A stretch of 64,000 nt of DNA, from positions 2,480,001 to 2,544,000 of the forward strand of contig NZ_JAPEPI010000002.1 in NCBI RefSeq assembly GCF_026340305.1. Direction: 5' to 3'. The stretch comes from Streptomyces sp. NBC_01381 (lineage in GTDB: Bacteria; Actinomycetota; Actinomycetes; Streptomycetales; Streptomycetaceae). Position 1 is the first letter of the stretch, and each line of letters opens with the position of its first letter. The translations under genes and the position numbers were made by a program. A model generated the notes under the pieces. The model was not told the origin of the DNA. It searched no databases and saw nothing but the letters and a program-made list of their open reading frames with translations. Positions 16,046-23,819 of this stretch are shown in pieces.

Positions 16046-18129
16046 TTGTACGCCCCCAGGCGGTCGATGGCGGATTCCACGGCGTTCCACGCGGTCTGGC
16101 CGAGCCCGCAGATGGAGGCGTCCCGCATGGTCCGCCCCACCTCGCGGAGCAGGGCGATGTCATCGGCGGCAGCGGCCCCCGTCCGCTCGACGATCCGATG
16201 CAGGGCCTCCTCCTGGCGGACGGTGCCGACCCGGCAGGGGACGCACTGGCCGCAGGACTCGTCGCGGAAGAACTCGGCGATGCGGAGCAGGACGCGGGGG
16301 AGCGGAACGGTGTCGTCCAGGACGAGCACGACGCCCGAGCCGAGGGTGGTCCCGGCGTCCCTCGTCCCCTCGAAGGTGAGCGGGATGCCGAGCTCGTCGG
16401 GGCGTACGAAACCGCCGGCCGCGCCGCCCAGGAGGACGGCCCTGAGGTTGTCCGGCTGCCCGGCGATGGCGAGCAGCTCGCCGAGGGTGGCGCCGAAGGG
16501 CAGCTCGTAGATGCCGGGCCGCTCGACGCTTCCGGATACGCAGAAGAGCTTGGGCCCGGTGGACTTCTCGGTCCCTATGGCTGCGTACGCCTGCGCGCCC
16601 ATGGTGAGGATGGGGAGGACGTTGACGAGGGTCTCGACGTTGTTCTCGGCGGTGGGTTTGCCGAAGAGCCCCTTCTCCACGGGGAAGGGCGGCTTGGAGC
16701 GGGGCTCTCCTCTGTACCCCTCGATGGAGTTGAAGAGGGCGGTCTCCTCGCCACAGATGTACGCGCCCGCCCCGCGCCGGATCTCGATGTCGAAGGCGTA
16801 GCCCTGGCCGAGGACGTCGTCGCCGAGGAGGCCGCGGGTGCGGGCCTGGGTGATGGCGTGCTCGAGCCTGCGGAGGGCGCGGGGGTATTCGCCGCGGAGG
16901 TAGAGGTAGCCCTGGTGGGCACCGATCGCGTACCCGGCGATGGTCATCGCCTCGATGAGCGAGTACGGGTCGCCCTCCATGATCACCCGGTCCTTGAAGG
17001 TGCCGGGCTCGGACTCGTCCGCGTTGCAGACGAGGTAGTGGGGGTGATCCGGCTGGGACGCCGTGGCCTGCCACTTCCGTCCCGTGGGGAAGGCGGCGCC
17101 GCCCCGTCCGAGGAGGCCGGAGTCGGTGACTTCGCGGATGACGGCGGCGGGGCCGATGGTGAAGGCGTGGCGGAGGGCGGTGTAGCCGCCGTGGGAGCGG
17201 TAGTCGTCCAGCGAGGCTGGATCGACCTTGCCTATGCGGTGTAGGAGGAGGAGGTCTTCCTGGCCGGCTTGGGGGACGGCGAAGGTCGCCGGGGGCTCGG
17301 ATTCTGCTGCTTCTGGGGTGGTGGCCGCGATGACGGTGGACTCGACCGTGGCGGGGGCGGTGACGGCGGTGAGGTAGGGGCGTTCACTTTCCCCGACCCC
17401 GCCCCTTCCCGAAACCGGGGGCAAGCCCCCGGACCCCCGGGTGGGCACCGTACTGGGGGCTCCGCCCCCAGACCCCCGCTCCTCAAACGCCGGAGGGGCT
17501 GAAAGATTTAGCCCGTCCGGCGTTTGAGGACGAACTCGGCGGAGCCGGTGATCTGCGGTCACCTCGCGGCCGGCGGAGCCGGACCACGCGGCGGAGCCGC
17601 AAATGTCACGGCCGGGAAGGGGCGGGGTTGGGGAAAGAACCGCCGGAGGCCCGGCCCGCACCACCAACGCCGCCGGCGCCCGCTCGCACAAGCCGAGGCA
17701 GGGGCTGGCCTCGACGGCGACCCCGGACTCCGGGCCCAGCCGCGCCGCCACCTCCCCGCACAGCTCCGCACCACCCCCACAAGCCAGATCCGTACACACC
17801 CGCACCACCGTCGAGGGCCGCGGCCGCACCGAGAACATGGAGTAGAACGTCGCCACCCCATACCCCTCCGCCGGCGGCACCGTAAGCCGCCGGCAGAGGT
17901 AGTCGAGGCCCCCCTCGCTCACCCACCCCACGCGATCGTTCAGCGCGTGCAACCCCGGCAACAACTGATCCCGCCGCTCCCGAGCCGCACGGCCACCCCG
18001 CGCCCACCGCAGATCCGCGTCACTGCGGTCATCGGCCCCCTCCCACGCGGACTCCGGGGGACCGAGCACCGCGTCGACGGCCGCCCGCTCCTCGTCCGTC
18101 GGCTTGCTGTCACCGAAGTGCAGATCCAT
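16042..18129 (-). CDS. NADH-oxidising NuoE-NuoF fusion subunit of formate dehydrogenase
   Basis: A 695-aa diaphorase subunit that would pass formate electrons to NAD. The N-terminal NuoE thioredoxin-like domain (about 1-160) has cysteines in CTDLACGGGAELC and CLGLCE. The NuoF part (from about 290) has the FMN/NAD site GRGGAAFPTGRKW, GEETALFNSIEG, and the 4Fe-4S set SCGQCVPCRVGT plus ICGLGQ. Between them, residues about 165-247 are a low-complexity linker encoded by a repeat-like DNA element (17388-17636) inserted in frame. The ATG at 18127-18129 lies 3 bp after the Mo subunit stop, and the stop overlaps the next start, so the operon is tightly coupled. Confidence 0.88.
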   Translation of the reverse strand: MDLHFGDSKPTDEERAAVDAVLGPPESAWEGADDRSDADLRWARGGRAARERRDQLLPGLHALNDRVGWVSEGGLDYLCRRLTVPPAEGYGVATFYSMFSVRPRPSTVVRVCTDLACGGGAELCGEVAARLGPESGVAVEASPCLGLCERAPAALVVRAGPPAVLSPTPPLPGRDICGSAAWSGSAGREVTADHRLRRVRPQTPDGLNLSAPPAFEERGSGGGAPSTVPTRGSGGLPPVSGRGGVGESERPYLTAVTAPATVESTVIAATTPEAAESEPPATFAVPQAGQEDLLLLHRIGKVDPASLDDYRSHGGYTALRHAFTIGPAAVIREVTDSGLLGRGGAAFPTGRKWQATASQPDHPHYLVCNADESEPGTFKDRVIMEGDPYSLIEAMTIAGYAIGAHQGYLYLRGEYPRALRRLEHAITQARTRGLLGDDVLGQGYAFDIEIRRGAGAYICGEETALFNSIEGYRGEPRSKPPFPVEKGLFGKPTAENNVETLVNVLPILTMGAQAYAAIGTEKSTGPKLFCVSGSVERPGIYELPFGATLGELLAIAGQPDNLRAVLLGGAAGGFVRPDELGIPLTFEGTRDAGTTLGSGVVLVLDDTVPLPRVLLRIAEFFRDESCGQCVPCRVGTVRQEEALHRIVERTGAAAADDIALLREVGRTMRDASICGLGQTAWNAVESAIDRLGAYK
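17388..17636. repeat. Intergenic-type repeat element inserted in frame within the NuoE-NuoF gene
   Basis: 249 bp bounded by 24-bp terminal inverted repeats (17388-17411 and 17613-17636, one mismatch; left end TTTCCCCGACCCCGCCCC). Inside is a 20-bp stem hairpin at 17481-17529 (arm CCTCAAACGCCGGA..., loop GAAAGATTT) plus GGGGGC and GGAGCCG mini-palindromes. From memory, such sequence is abundant between Streptomyces genes. Here its 249 bp equal exactly 83 codons and contain no stop, so the reading frame is kept. Confidence 0.75.
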
Positions 18130-18132
18130 CCG

Positions 18133-20055
18133 TCACCCCACCTCACTGGCGAGCCTGTCGATCCGTATCGCCGACGCCTTGAACTCCGCCGTCCCCGCGA
18201 TCGGGCAATTCGCCTCGATCGTGAGCTGGTTGGTGTCGACCTCGTCGGGAAAGTGCATGGTCATGAAGGCGAGGCCCGGGCGGAGGCCAGGGTCGACCCA
18301 CACCGGCGCGACGACCGCCCCCCGCCGCGAGGAGATCCGCACCTCCTCGCCGACCACGACCCCGAACCGCTCCGCGTCCTCCGGGCACAGCTCGACGTAC
18401 TCGCCGCGCCGCAGCGGAGAGGCGAAACTCCCGCTCTGCACACCGGTGTTGTAGGAGTCGAGCCGCCGCCCGGTCGTCAGCCGGATCGGGAACGACTCGT
18501 CGGTCAGGTCGACCGGCGGGTCGTGTGCGACGAGGCCGAAGGGTGCGGGCGTGCCGCGCCGTTCGGGGGCCGACTCCCACAACCTGCCGTGCAGGTACGT
18601 CGGTTCGACCCGGTCCTGCGAAGGGCACGGCCACTGGATTCCCTGCAGGGACTCCAGACGCTCGTACGTCATGCCGTAGTGGTCCGGCGACACCGACCGC
18701 AGCTCGTCCCAGACGGCCCGCGCGTCCGCGTACTTCCAGTCGTGGCCGAGCAGCCCCGCGAGCTCGCAGATGATGTCGATGTCCTCGCGCGCCTCACCGG
18801 GCGGCCGCACGGCCTTGCGGACCCGCTGCACGCGCCGCTCGCTGTTGGTCGTCGTGCCGTCCGTCTCCGCCCAGGCGGCGGTCGCGGGCAGCACGACGTC
18901 CGCCAACTCGGCCGTCTTCGTAAGGAAGATGTCCTGTACGACGAGGAAGTCCAGGGCCCGGAGGCGTCGCATCGCCTGTTCGCTGTCCGCCTCCGACTGC
19001 GCCGGGTTCTCGCCGATGCAGTAGACCGCCTTCAGCGATCCCTCCTCCATCGCCTCGAACATTTCTGTCAGATTCAGCCCGTAGCGCGGCTGGATGACCG
19101 TGTCCCACGCCGTCTCGAACTTCAGGCGTGTGTCCGGGTCGAGGATGTCCTGGAAGCCCGGCAGGCGATTCGGGATCGCGCCCATGTCGCCGCCGCCCTG
19201 GACGTTGTTCTGGCCGCGCAGGGGCTGCAGGCCCGAGCCGTAGCGGCCGACGTGTCCGGTCAGCAGGGAGAGATTGATCAGGGCGCGTACGTTGTCCGTG
19301 CCGTTGTGGTGCTCGGTGATGCCGAGCGTCCAGCACAGCTGCGCCCGCTCGGCCCGTGCGTAGGCGTGCGCCAACTCCCTGATGGCGGCGGCCGGTACGC
19401 CCGTCACCTTCTCGGCGAGCGACAGCGTCCATGGCTCGACCAGGGCCGCGTACTCCTCGAAGCCGGATGTGGCCCGGTCGATGAACGCCCGGTTGGCCAG
19501 GTCCGCGTGGATGATCTCGCGGCCGATGGCGTGCGCCATCGGGATGTCCGTGCCGACGTTCAGACCGAGCCAGCTCTCCGCCCACTCGGCGGTCTTGGTG
19601 CGGCGCGGGTCGACCGCGTACATACGGGCGCCGTTCCTGATCCCCTTCAGGACGTGCTGGAAGAAGATCGGGTGGGCGAAGCGCGCGTTGGAGCCCCACA
19701 TCACGATCAGATCCGTGTGTTCGACCTCTTCATAAGAAGAGGTGCCGCCGCCCGAGCCGAAGGCGGCCGACAGGCCCGCGACGCTCGGCGCGTGACAGGT
19801 GCGGTTGCAGGAGTCGACGTTGTTCGTGCCCATGACCACGCGGGCGAACTTCTGCGCCACGTAGTTCATTTCATTCGTGGCGCGGGCGCAGGAGAACATG
19901 CCGAACGCGCCGCGGGCCTCCTGAAGTCCGGCCGCCGTACGGGTCAGCGCCTCCTCCCAGGTGGCCCGCCGGAAGGGCGCGTCGCGTGCGTCGCGTACGA
20001 GGGGATGGGTGAGCCGGGTGTAGGTCTTGGGCACCCGGTCCCGCTTCTTGCTCAT
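18133..20055 (-). CDS. Formate dehydrogenase molybdopterin catalytic subunit (lacks its Fe4S4 cap)
   Basis: A 640-aa molybdopterin oxidoreductase. It starts MSKKRDRVPKTYTRLTHPLV, that is, where intact FdhA proteins emerge from their N-terminal Fe4S4 domain. The Mo ligand region is VDSCNRTCHAPSVAGL, with Cys87 in the position of the Cys/selenocysteine ligand followed by the conserved His. MGTNNVDSCNR, WGSNARFAHPI and VDPRRTK are cofactor-binding segments. A molydopterin-dinucleotide-binding domain (LTTGRRLDSYNTG ... FMTMHFP) closes it. The ATG overlaps the stop of the PanE-like gene by 4 bp (ATGA). The missing Fe4S4 domain is encoded two genes downstream. Confidence 0.88.
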   Translation of the reverse strand: MSKKRDRVPKTYTRLTHPLVRDARDAPFRRATWEEALTRTAAGLQEARGAFGMFSCARATNEMNYVAQKFARVVMGTNNVDSCNRTCHAPSVAGLSAAFGSGGGTSSYEEVEHTDLIVMWGSNARFAHPIFFQHVLKGIRNGARMYAVDPRRTKTAEWAESWLGLNVGTDIPMAHAIGREIIHADLANRAFIDRATSGFEEYAALVEPWTLSLAEKVTGVPAAAIRELAHAYARAERAQLCWTLGITEHHNGTDNVRALINLSLLTGHVGRYGSGLQPLRGQNNVQGGGDMGAIPNRLPGFQDILDPDTRLKFETAWDTVIQPRYGLNLTEMFEAMEEGSLKAVYCIGENPAQSEADSEQAMRRLRALDFLVVQDIFLTKTAELADVVLPATAAWAETDGTTTNSERRVQRVRKAVRPPGEAREDIDIICELAGLLGHDWKYADARAVWDELRSVSPDHYGMTYERLESLQGIQWPCPSQDRVEPTYLHGRLWESAPERRGTPAPFGLVAHDPPVDLTDESFPIRLTTGRRLDSYNTGVQSGSFASPLRRGEYVELCPEDAERFGVVVGEEVRISSRRGAVVAPVWVDPGLRPGLAFMTMHFPDEVDTNQLTIEANCPIAGTAEFKASAIRIDRLASEVG

Positions 20056-21029
20056 GCCGCGCTCCTCATGCGGTCGGCCAGCAGATCCGAGATGGCGTGG
20101 ACGGTGCGGAGCGTCGGCACCGGAACCTTGGTGATCCCGGCGAGTTCCACGACGGCCGCGAGCAGCACGTCGAGTTCGAGCGGTTTGCCGCGCTCCAGGT
20201 CCTGGAGGGTGGAGGTGCGGTGGTCGCCGACGCGTTCGGCGCCGGCCAGGCGCCGCTCGACGGAGATGTCGGGGCGGCAGCCGAGGGCGGCGGCGACGGC
20301 GAGCGTCTCGTTCATCATGATCTCGATGACGCGGCGGGTGCCGCCGTGCAGGCACATCTCCCGCATCGTGGCGCGGGCGAGCGCGCTGATCGGGTTGAAG
20401 GAGATGTTGCCGAGCAGCTTGATCCAGATGTCGAGGCGCAGTTCGGGCTCGACGGGACACTTCAGGCCGCCCGCCTGCATGGCCTCGCTGAAGGCGAGAC
20501 AGCGCTGTGAGCGCGAGCGGTCCGGCTCCCCGACGGAGAATCGGGTGCCTTCGATGTGCCGGACAACTCCCGGGCCCTCCAGTTCGGTTGCCGCGTACAC
20601 CACGCATCCGACGGCCCGCTCGGGCGCGATCACCGCACTGACCGCGCCGTCGGGGTCCACGCTCTCGACGCGGTGGCCGTCGTGCGGGCCGCCGTGCCGG
20701 TGGAAGTACCACCAGGGGATGCCGTTCTGTGCCGCGACGACCGCGGTGCCGTCGTGCAGCAGCGGCTCGATGAGCGGCCCGCACGCCGCGTACGAGTTGG
20801 CCTTCAGGCCCAGGAAGACGAAGTCGACGGGGCCGATGTCGGCCGGGTCGTCGGTGGCGTGGGCCCGCGCGGTGAAGTCGCCGCGCGGGCTGTGGACACG
20901 TACTCCGTGCTGCCTCATGGCCGCGAGATGCGGTCCACGGGCGACGAGATGGACATCGGCTCCGGCGCGGTGCAGCGCGGCTCCGACGTAGGCGCCGATC
21001 GCACCGGCGCCGAGGACTGCGACTTTCAC
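20052..21029 (-). CDS. 2-dehydropantoate 2-reductase (PanE/ApbA) family protein, possible oxalyl-CoA reductase
   Basis: A 325-aa NAD(P)-binding reductase. The N-terminal Rossmann motif is VLGAGAIGAYVGAAL, and the C-terminal ApbA_C domain has the catalytic lysine region WIKLLGNISFNPISAL. It is the first gene of the formate dehydrogenase operon (ATGA overlap with the Mo subunit), an odd place for pantothenate synthesis. A PanE paralogue (PanE2) is recalled to act as oxalyl-CoA reductase, forming glyoxylate, in Methylobacterium extorquens. With the oxalyl-CoA enzymes of region 53-57 kb likely co-regulated, the same role is possible here. True ketopantoate reductase remains the default alternative. 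Confidence 0.8.
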   Translation of the reverse strand: MKVAVLGAGAIGAYVGAALHRAGADVHLVARGPHLAAMRQHGVRVHSPRGDFTARAHATDDPADIGPVDFVFLGLKANSYAACGPLIEPLLHDGTAVVAAQNGIPWWYFHRHGGPHDGHRVESVDPDGAVSAVIAPERAVGCVVYAATELEGPGVVRHIEGTRFSVGEPDRSRSQRCLAFSEAMQAGGLKCPVEPELRLDIWIKLLGNISFNPISALARATMREMCLHGGTRRVIEIMMNETLAVAAALGCRPDISVERRLAGAERVGDHRTSTLQDLERGKPLELDVLLAAVVELAGITKVPVPTLRTVHAISDLLADRMRSAA

Positions 21030-21076
21030 GGTGGCGCGCTCCGTTCGGTTGAGGGATCCGAACTGTCGATGGAATA

Positions 21077-21150
21077 TTGTCTACAGTATGGAAGTTGGGC
21101 CAGCAAGGGGTTGCGCGGCACATTGCATACCGTCGACGGAATAGTGCATG
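21077..21150. promoter_or_regulatory. GntR operator candidates in the fdh / carrier divergent promoter
   Basis: Half-site TTGTCTACAGT at 21077-21087 and a second element starting TTGCATACCGTCGACG at 21123. The second aligns closely with the site at 56843 in the oxc/sucC promoter. Its distal half (AGTGCATGG) ends at 21150, overlapping the ATG at 21148, which argues for the later start of the carrier. Together with sites at 23769 and 56843 they define a common element for a FadR/FCD-type GntR protein. Confidence 0.6.
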
Positions 21151-21192
21151 GCCTCTTCCCAACTGCCCGCCCGATTCCTACTGTTCGGGATC

Positions 21193-22527
21193 ATGAGGCC
21201 CCCCGTCGCACCTCCCGGATGGAGCCGCTGGCTCGTACCGCCCGCCGCCCTCTCCGTGCACCTCTCCATCGGCCAGGCCTACGCCTGGAGCGTCTTCAAG
21301 CCCCCACTGGAATCCGCCCTCCACCTCAGCGGCACCCAGAGCGCGCTGCCCTTCCAGCTCGGCATCGTGATGCTCGGCCTCTCGGCGGCCTTCGGCGGCA
21401 CCCTCGTCGAGCGCAACGGACCGCGCTGGGCGATGGCGGTCGCCCTCACCTGTTTCTCGTCCGGCTTCCTGCTCGCCGCGCTCGGGGCGGCGACGGAGCA
21501 GTACTGGCTGATCGTCTTCGGGTACGGCTTCGTCGGCGGGATCGGCCTCGGCATCGGCTACATCTCGCCCGTGTCGACCCTGATCAAGTGGTTCCCCGAT
21601 CGCCCCGGCATGGCCACCGGCATCGCGATCATGGGCTTCGGCGGCGGCGCGCTCATCGCCTCGCCCTGGTCGGCCCAGATGCTGGAGTCCTTCGGCTCGG
21701 ACTCGTCGGGCATCGCGCTCGCCTTCCTGGTGCACGGTCTGACGTACGCCGTCTTCATGTCGCTCGGCGTGCTCCTGGTGCGGGTGCCGCGTACGGAAGG
21801 GGCGCGGGCACCGGGCGCCCCCGGCACGCTCGACGGGCCGCAGGTCTCCGCGCGGGCCGCCGTGCGGACTCCCCAGTTCTGGTGCCTGTGGATCGTGCTC
21901 TGCATGAACGTGACGGCGGGCATCGGCATCCTGGAGAAGGCCGCGCCGATGATCACCGACTTCTTCTCCGACACCGCGACACCGGTCTCGGTCTCCGCGG
22001 CGGCGGGCTTCGTCGCCCTGCTCTCGGCCGCCAACATGGCCGGGCGCATCGGCTGGTCCTCGGCGTCCGACCTGATCGGCCGCAAGAACGTCTACCGCGT
22101 CTACCTGGGCGTGGGTGCGCTGATGTATCTGCTGATCGCCCAGTTCGGAGACGCGTCGAAGCCGCTGTTCATCGGCTGCGCGCTGGTGATCCTCTCCTTC
22201 TACGGCGGCGGCTTCGCGACGATCCCCGCGTACCTGAAGGACCTCTTCGGGACGTACCAGGTCGGCGCGATCCACGGCAGGCTGCTCACCGCCTGGTCCA
22301 TGGCCGGTGTCCTCGGGCCGCTGATCGTCAACTGGGTCGCCGACCGCCAGGAGGAGGCCGGCAAGCACGGCTCCGGTCTGTACGGCATGTCCCTCACGAT
22401 CATGATCGGCCTGCTGATCGTGGGCTTCGTGGCGAACGAGTTCGTCCGCCCCGTCCACTCCCGCCACCACATTCCCGCCCCGAGGGAGGCCGCCCATGAC
22501 GGCGCCGACCAGCCCGCCGCCCAGTAG
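21193..22527 (+). CDS. Oxalate/formate antiporter-family (OFA) MFS transporter
   Basis: A 444-aa, 12-helix MFS carrier of the OFA subfamily, which exchanges or imports small carboxylates such as oxalate and formate. GQAYAWSVFKPPLESAL in the first helix, GIGLGIGYISPVSTLIKWFP and GFGGGALI are typical of the family. The start at 21193 (MRPPVAPPGWSRWLV) is chosen because the ATG at 21148 lies within the operator; neither has a strong ribosome site. It is divergent from the fdh operon and overlaps a 47-aa small partner gene at its 3' end. The context suggests oxalate or formate movement. Confidence 0.85.
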   Translation: MRPPVAPPGWSRWLVPPAALSVHLSIGQAYAWSVFKPPLESALHLSGTQSALPFQLGIVMLGLSAAFGGTLVERNGPRWAMAVALTCFSSGFLLAALGAATEQYWLIVFGYGFVGGIGLGIGYISPVSTLIKWFPDRPGMATGIAIMGFGGGALIASPWSAQMLESFGSDSSGIALAFLVHGLTYAVFMSLGVLLVRVPRTEGARAPGAPGTLDGPQVSARAAVRTPQFWCLWIVLCMNVTAGIGILEKAAPMITDFFSDTATPVSVSAAAGFVALLSAANMAGRIGWSSASDLIGRKNVYRVYLGVGALMYLLIAQFGDASKPLFIGCALVILSFYGGGFATIPAYLKDLFGTYQVGAIHGRLLTAWSMAGVLGPLIVNWVADRQEEAGKHGSGLYGMSLTIMIGLLIVGFVANEFVRPVHSRHHIPAPREAAHDGADQPAAQ

Positions 22528-22639
22528 TCCGCCGCGCCGCCGTGGCCTTATCGCCGCCGCCTGGCTGTGGGTGGCGCTGCCGCTCGGTTACGGCCTGTAC
22601 GAACTCGCACACAAGGCCACCCAGCTCTTCACCGGGTGA
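22496..22639 (+). CDS. Small membrane protein, OFA/MFS transporter small subunit
   Basis: A 47-aa protein. It has a clear ribosome site (GGGAGG, 7 bases before ATG 22496) and overlaps the carrier's 3' end by 32 bp in another frame. A Pro/Ser-rich N-terminus and RRR stretch precede one hydrophobic helix (GLIAAAWLWVALPLGYGLYE) and a short tail ending TQLFTG. Short single-helix proteins of this type are known companions of OFA-type MFS carriers (the 'MFS transporter small subunit' family, from memory). It presumably sits in the membrane with the carrier. Confidence 0.75.
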   Translation: MTAPTSPPPSSPPRRRGLIAAAWLWVALPLGYGLYELAHKATQLFTG

Positions 22640-22761
22640 CGCGATGATGAGAAGCATCCAAAGCCCACGCCCGATTCCTGTTGCTTTACGTGCCCCGTTA
22701 CTGGTGAGTCGCTGAGCAGACTGGACGGTCCCGCATCTCCGGCAACAAGGGGGACCCGTTC

Positions 22762-23709
22762 ATGCACGGCTCACGCATCGCCGCCGTCGGCCATTACCAG
22801 CCCGCCAAGATCCTCACCAACGAGGAGCTGGCGGGCATGGTCGACACCAGCGACGAGTGGATCCGCTCCCGCGTGGGCATCCGCACCCGCCACATCGCGG
22901 GACCCGAGGAGCCGGTCGACGAGCTCGCCGCGCAGGCCGGGGCCAAGGCCGTCGCCGCCGCGGGCCTCGCGCCCGACGCCATCGACCTCGTCCTGGTGGC
23001 CACGTCCACCGCGATCGACCGCTCGCCGAACATGGCGGCCCGCGTCGCGGCCCGCCTCGGCATCCCCTCCCCGGCCGCCATGGACATCAACGTGGTGTGC
23101 GCGGGCTTCACGCACGCGCTCGCCACCGCCGACCACGCCGTGCGGGCCGGGGGAGCGACCCGCGCCCTGGTGATCGGCGCGGACAAGATGTCCGAGGTGG
23201 CCGACTGGACGGACCGCACCACGTGCGTCCTGGTCGGGGACGGCGCGGGCGCGGCCGTCGTCGAGGCGTGCGGCCCGGGCGAAGAGCCCGGCATCGGTCC
23301 CGTGCTGTGGGGCTCGGTGCCCGAGATGGGCAACGCGGTACGGATCGAGGGCACGCCGCCGCGGTTCGCGCAGGAGGGCCAGAGCGTCTACCGCTGGGCG
23401 ACGACCCAGCTGCCGCCGCTCGCCCGCAAGGCCTGTGAGCGGGCCGGTCTCACTCCGGAGGACCTCGCGGCGGTCGTGCTCCACCAGGCCAATCTGCGGA
23501 TCATCGAGCCGCTCGCCGGGCGGATCGGCGCGGTCAACGCGGTCGTCGCGCGCGACGTCGTGAACTCGGGCAACACCTCGGCGGGCAGCATCCCGCTCGC
23601 CCTGTCCAAGCTGGTGGAGCGCGGCGAGATCGTCCACGGGGACCCGGTGCTGCTCTTCGGCTTCGGCGGGAACCTGTCGTACGCGGGACAGGTCGTCCGC
23701 TGCCCGTAG
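22762..23709 (+). CDS. Beta-ketoacyl-ACP synthase III (KASIII/FabH-like)
   Basis: A 315-aa thiolase-fold condensing enzyme. The KASIII catalytic triad is visible: Cys in MDINVVCAGFTHAL (about 113), His in VVLHQANLR (about 240) and Asn in NSGNTSAGSIPLALS (about 270). GFGGNLSYAGQVV closes the protein. The ATG at 22762 is preceded by AAGGGGGA. It stands alone, with no fabD, acpP or fabF beside it, between the oxalate/formate carrier and the GntR regulator. It could be a housekeeping FabH paralogue or a specialised acyl-CoA-using synthase. A regulatory link to the regulon is not shown. Confidence 0.85.
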   Translation: MHGSRIAAVGHYQPAKILTNEELAGMVDTSDEWIRSRVGIRTRHIAGPEEPVDELAAQAGAKAVAAAGLAPDAIDLVLVATSTAIDRSPNMAARVAARLGIPSPAAMDINVVCAGFTHALATADHAVRAGGATRALVIGADKMSEVADWTDRTTCVLVGDGAGAAVVEACGPGEEPGIGPVLWGSVPEMGNAVRIEGTPPRFAQEGQSVYRWATTQLPPLARKACERAGLTPEDLAAVVLHQANLRIIEPLAGRIGAVNAVVARDVVNSGNTSAGSIPLALSKLVERGEIVHGDPVLLFGFGGNLSYAGQVVRCP

Positions 23710-23768
23710 CGGGCCGGAACAACGCTATTGAGCCGTGTGACCGGCCCAACTCCCCCTAGTGCTGGCCA

Positions 23769-23792
23769 TTGTGCTCAGTAGACTGTAGACAA
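23769..23792. promoter_or_regulatory. GntR autoregulatory operator candidate
   Basis: A 24-bp inverted repeat with half-sites TTGTGCTCAGT (23769-23779) and ACTGTAGACAA (23782-23792) separated by 2 bp. The right half is the exact complement of the TTGTCTACAGT at 21077. It ends 27 bp before the GntR start, fitting autorepression. Confidence 0.65.
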
Positions 23793-23819
23793 AAGGCAAT
23801 CGTCGAGGAGGGGACCGCG

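Noticed and set aside
21148..21192. Earlier ATG start for the oxalate/formate carrier
   Set aside because: The ATG lies inside the operator-like element (AGTGCATGG), and the added residues precede the usual family start; kept only as an alternative.
22762..23709. KASIII gene as the marker of a polyketide or fatty-acid cluster
   Set aside because: No ACP, KAS I/II, acyltransferase or ketoreductase is encoded nearby.
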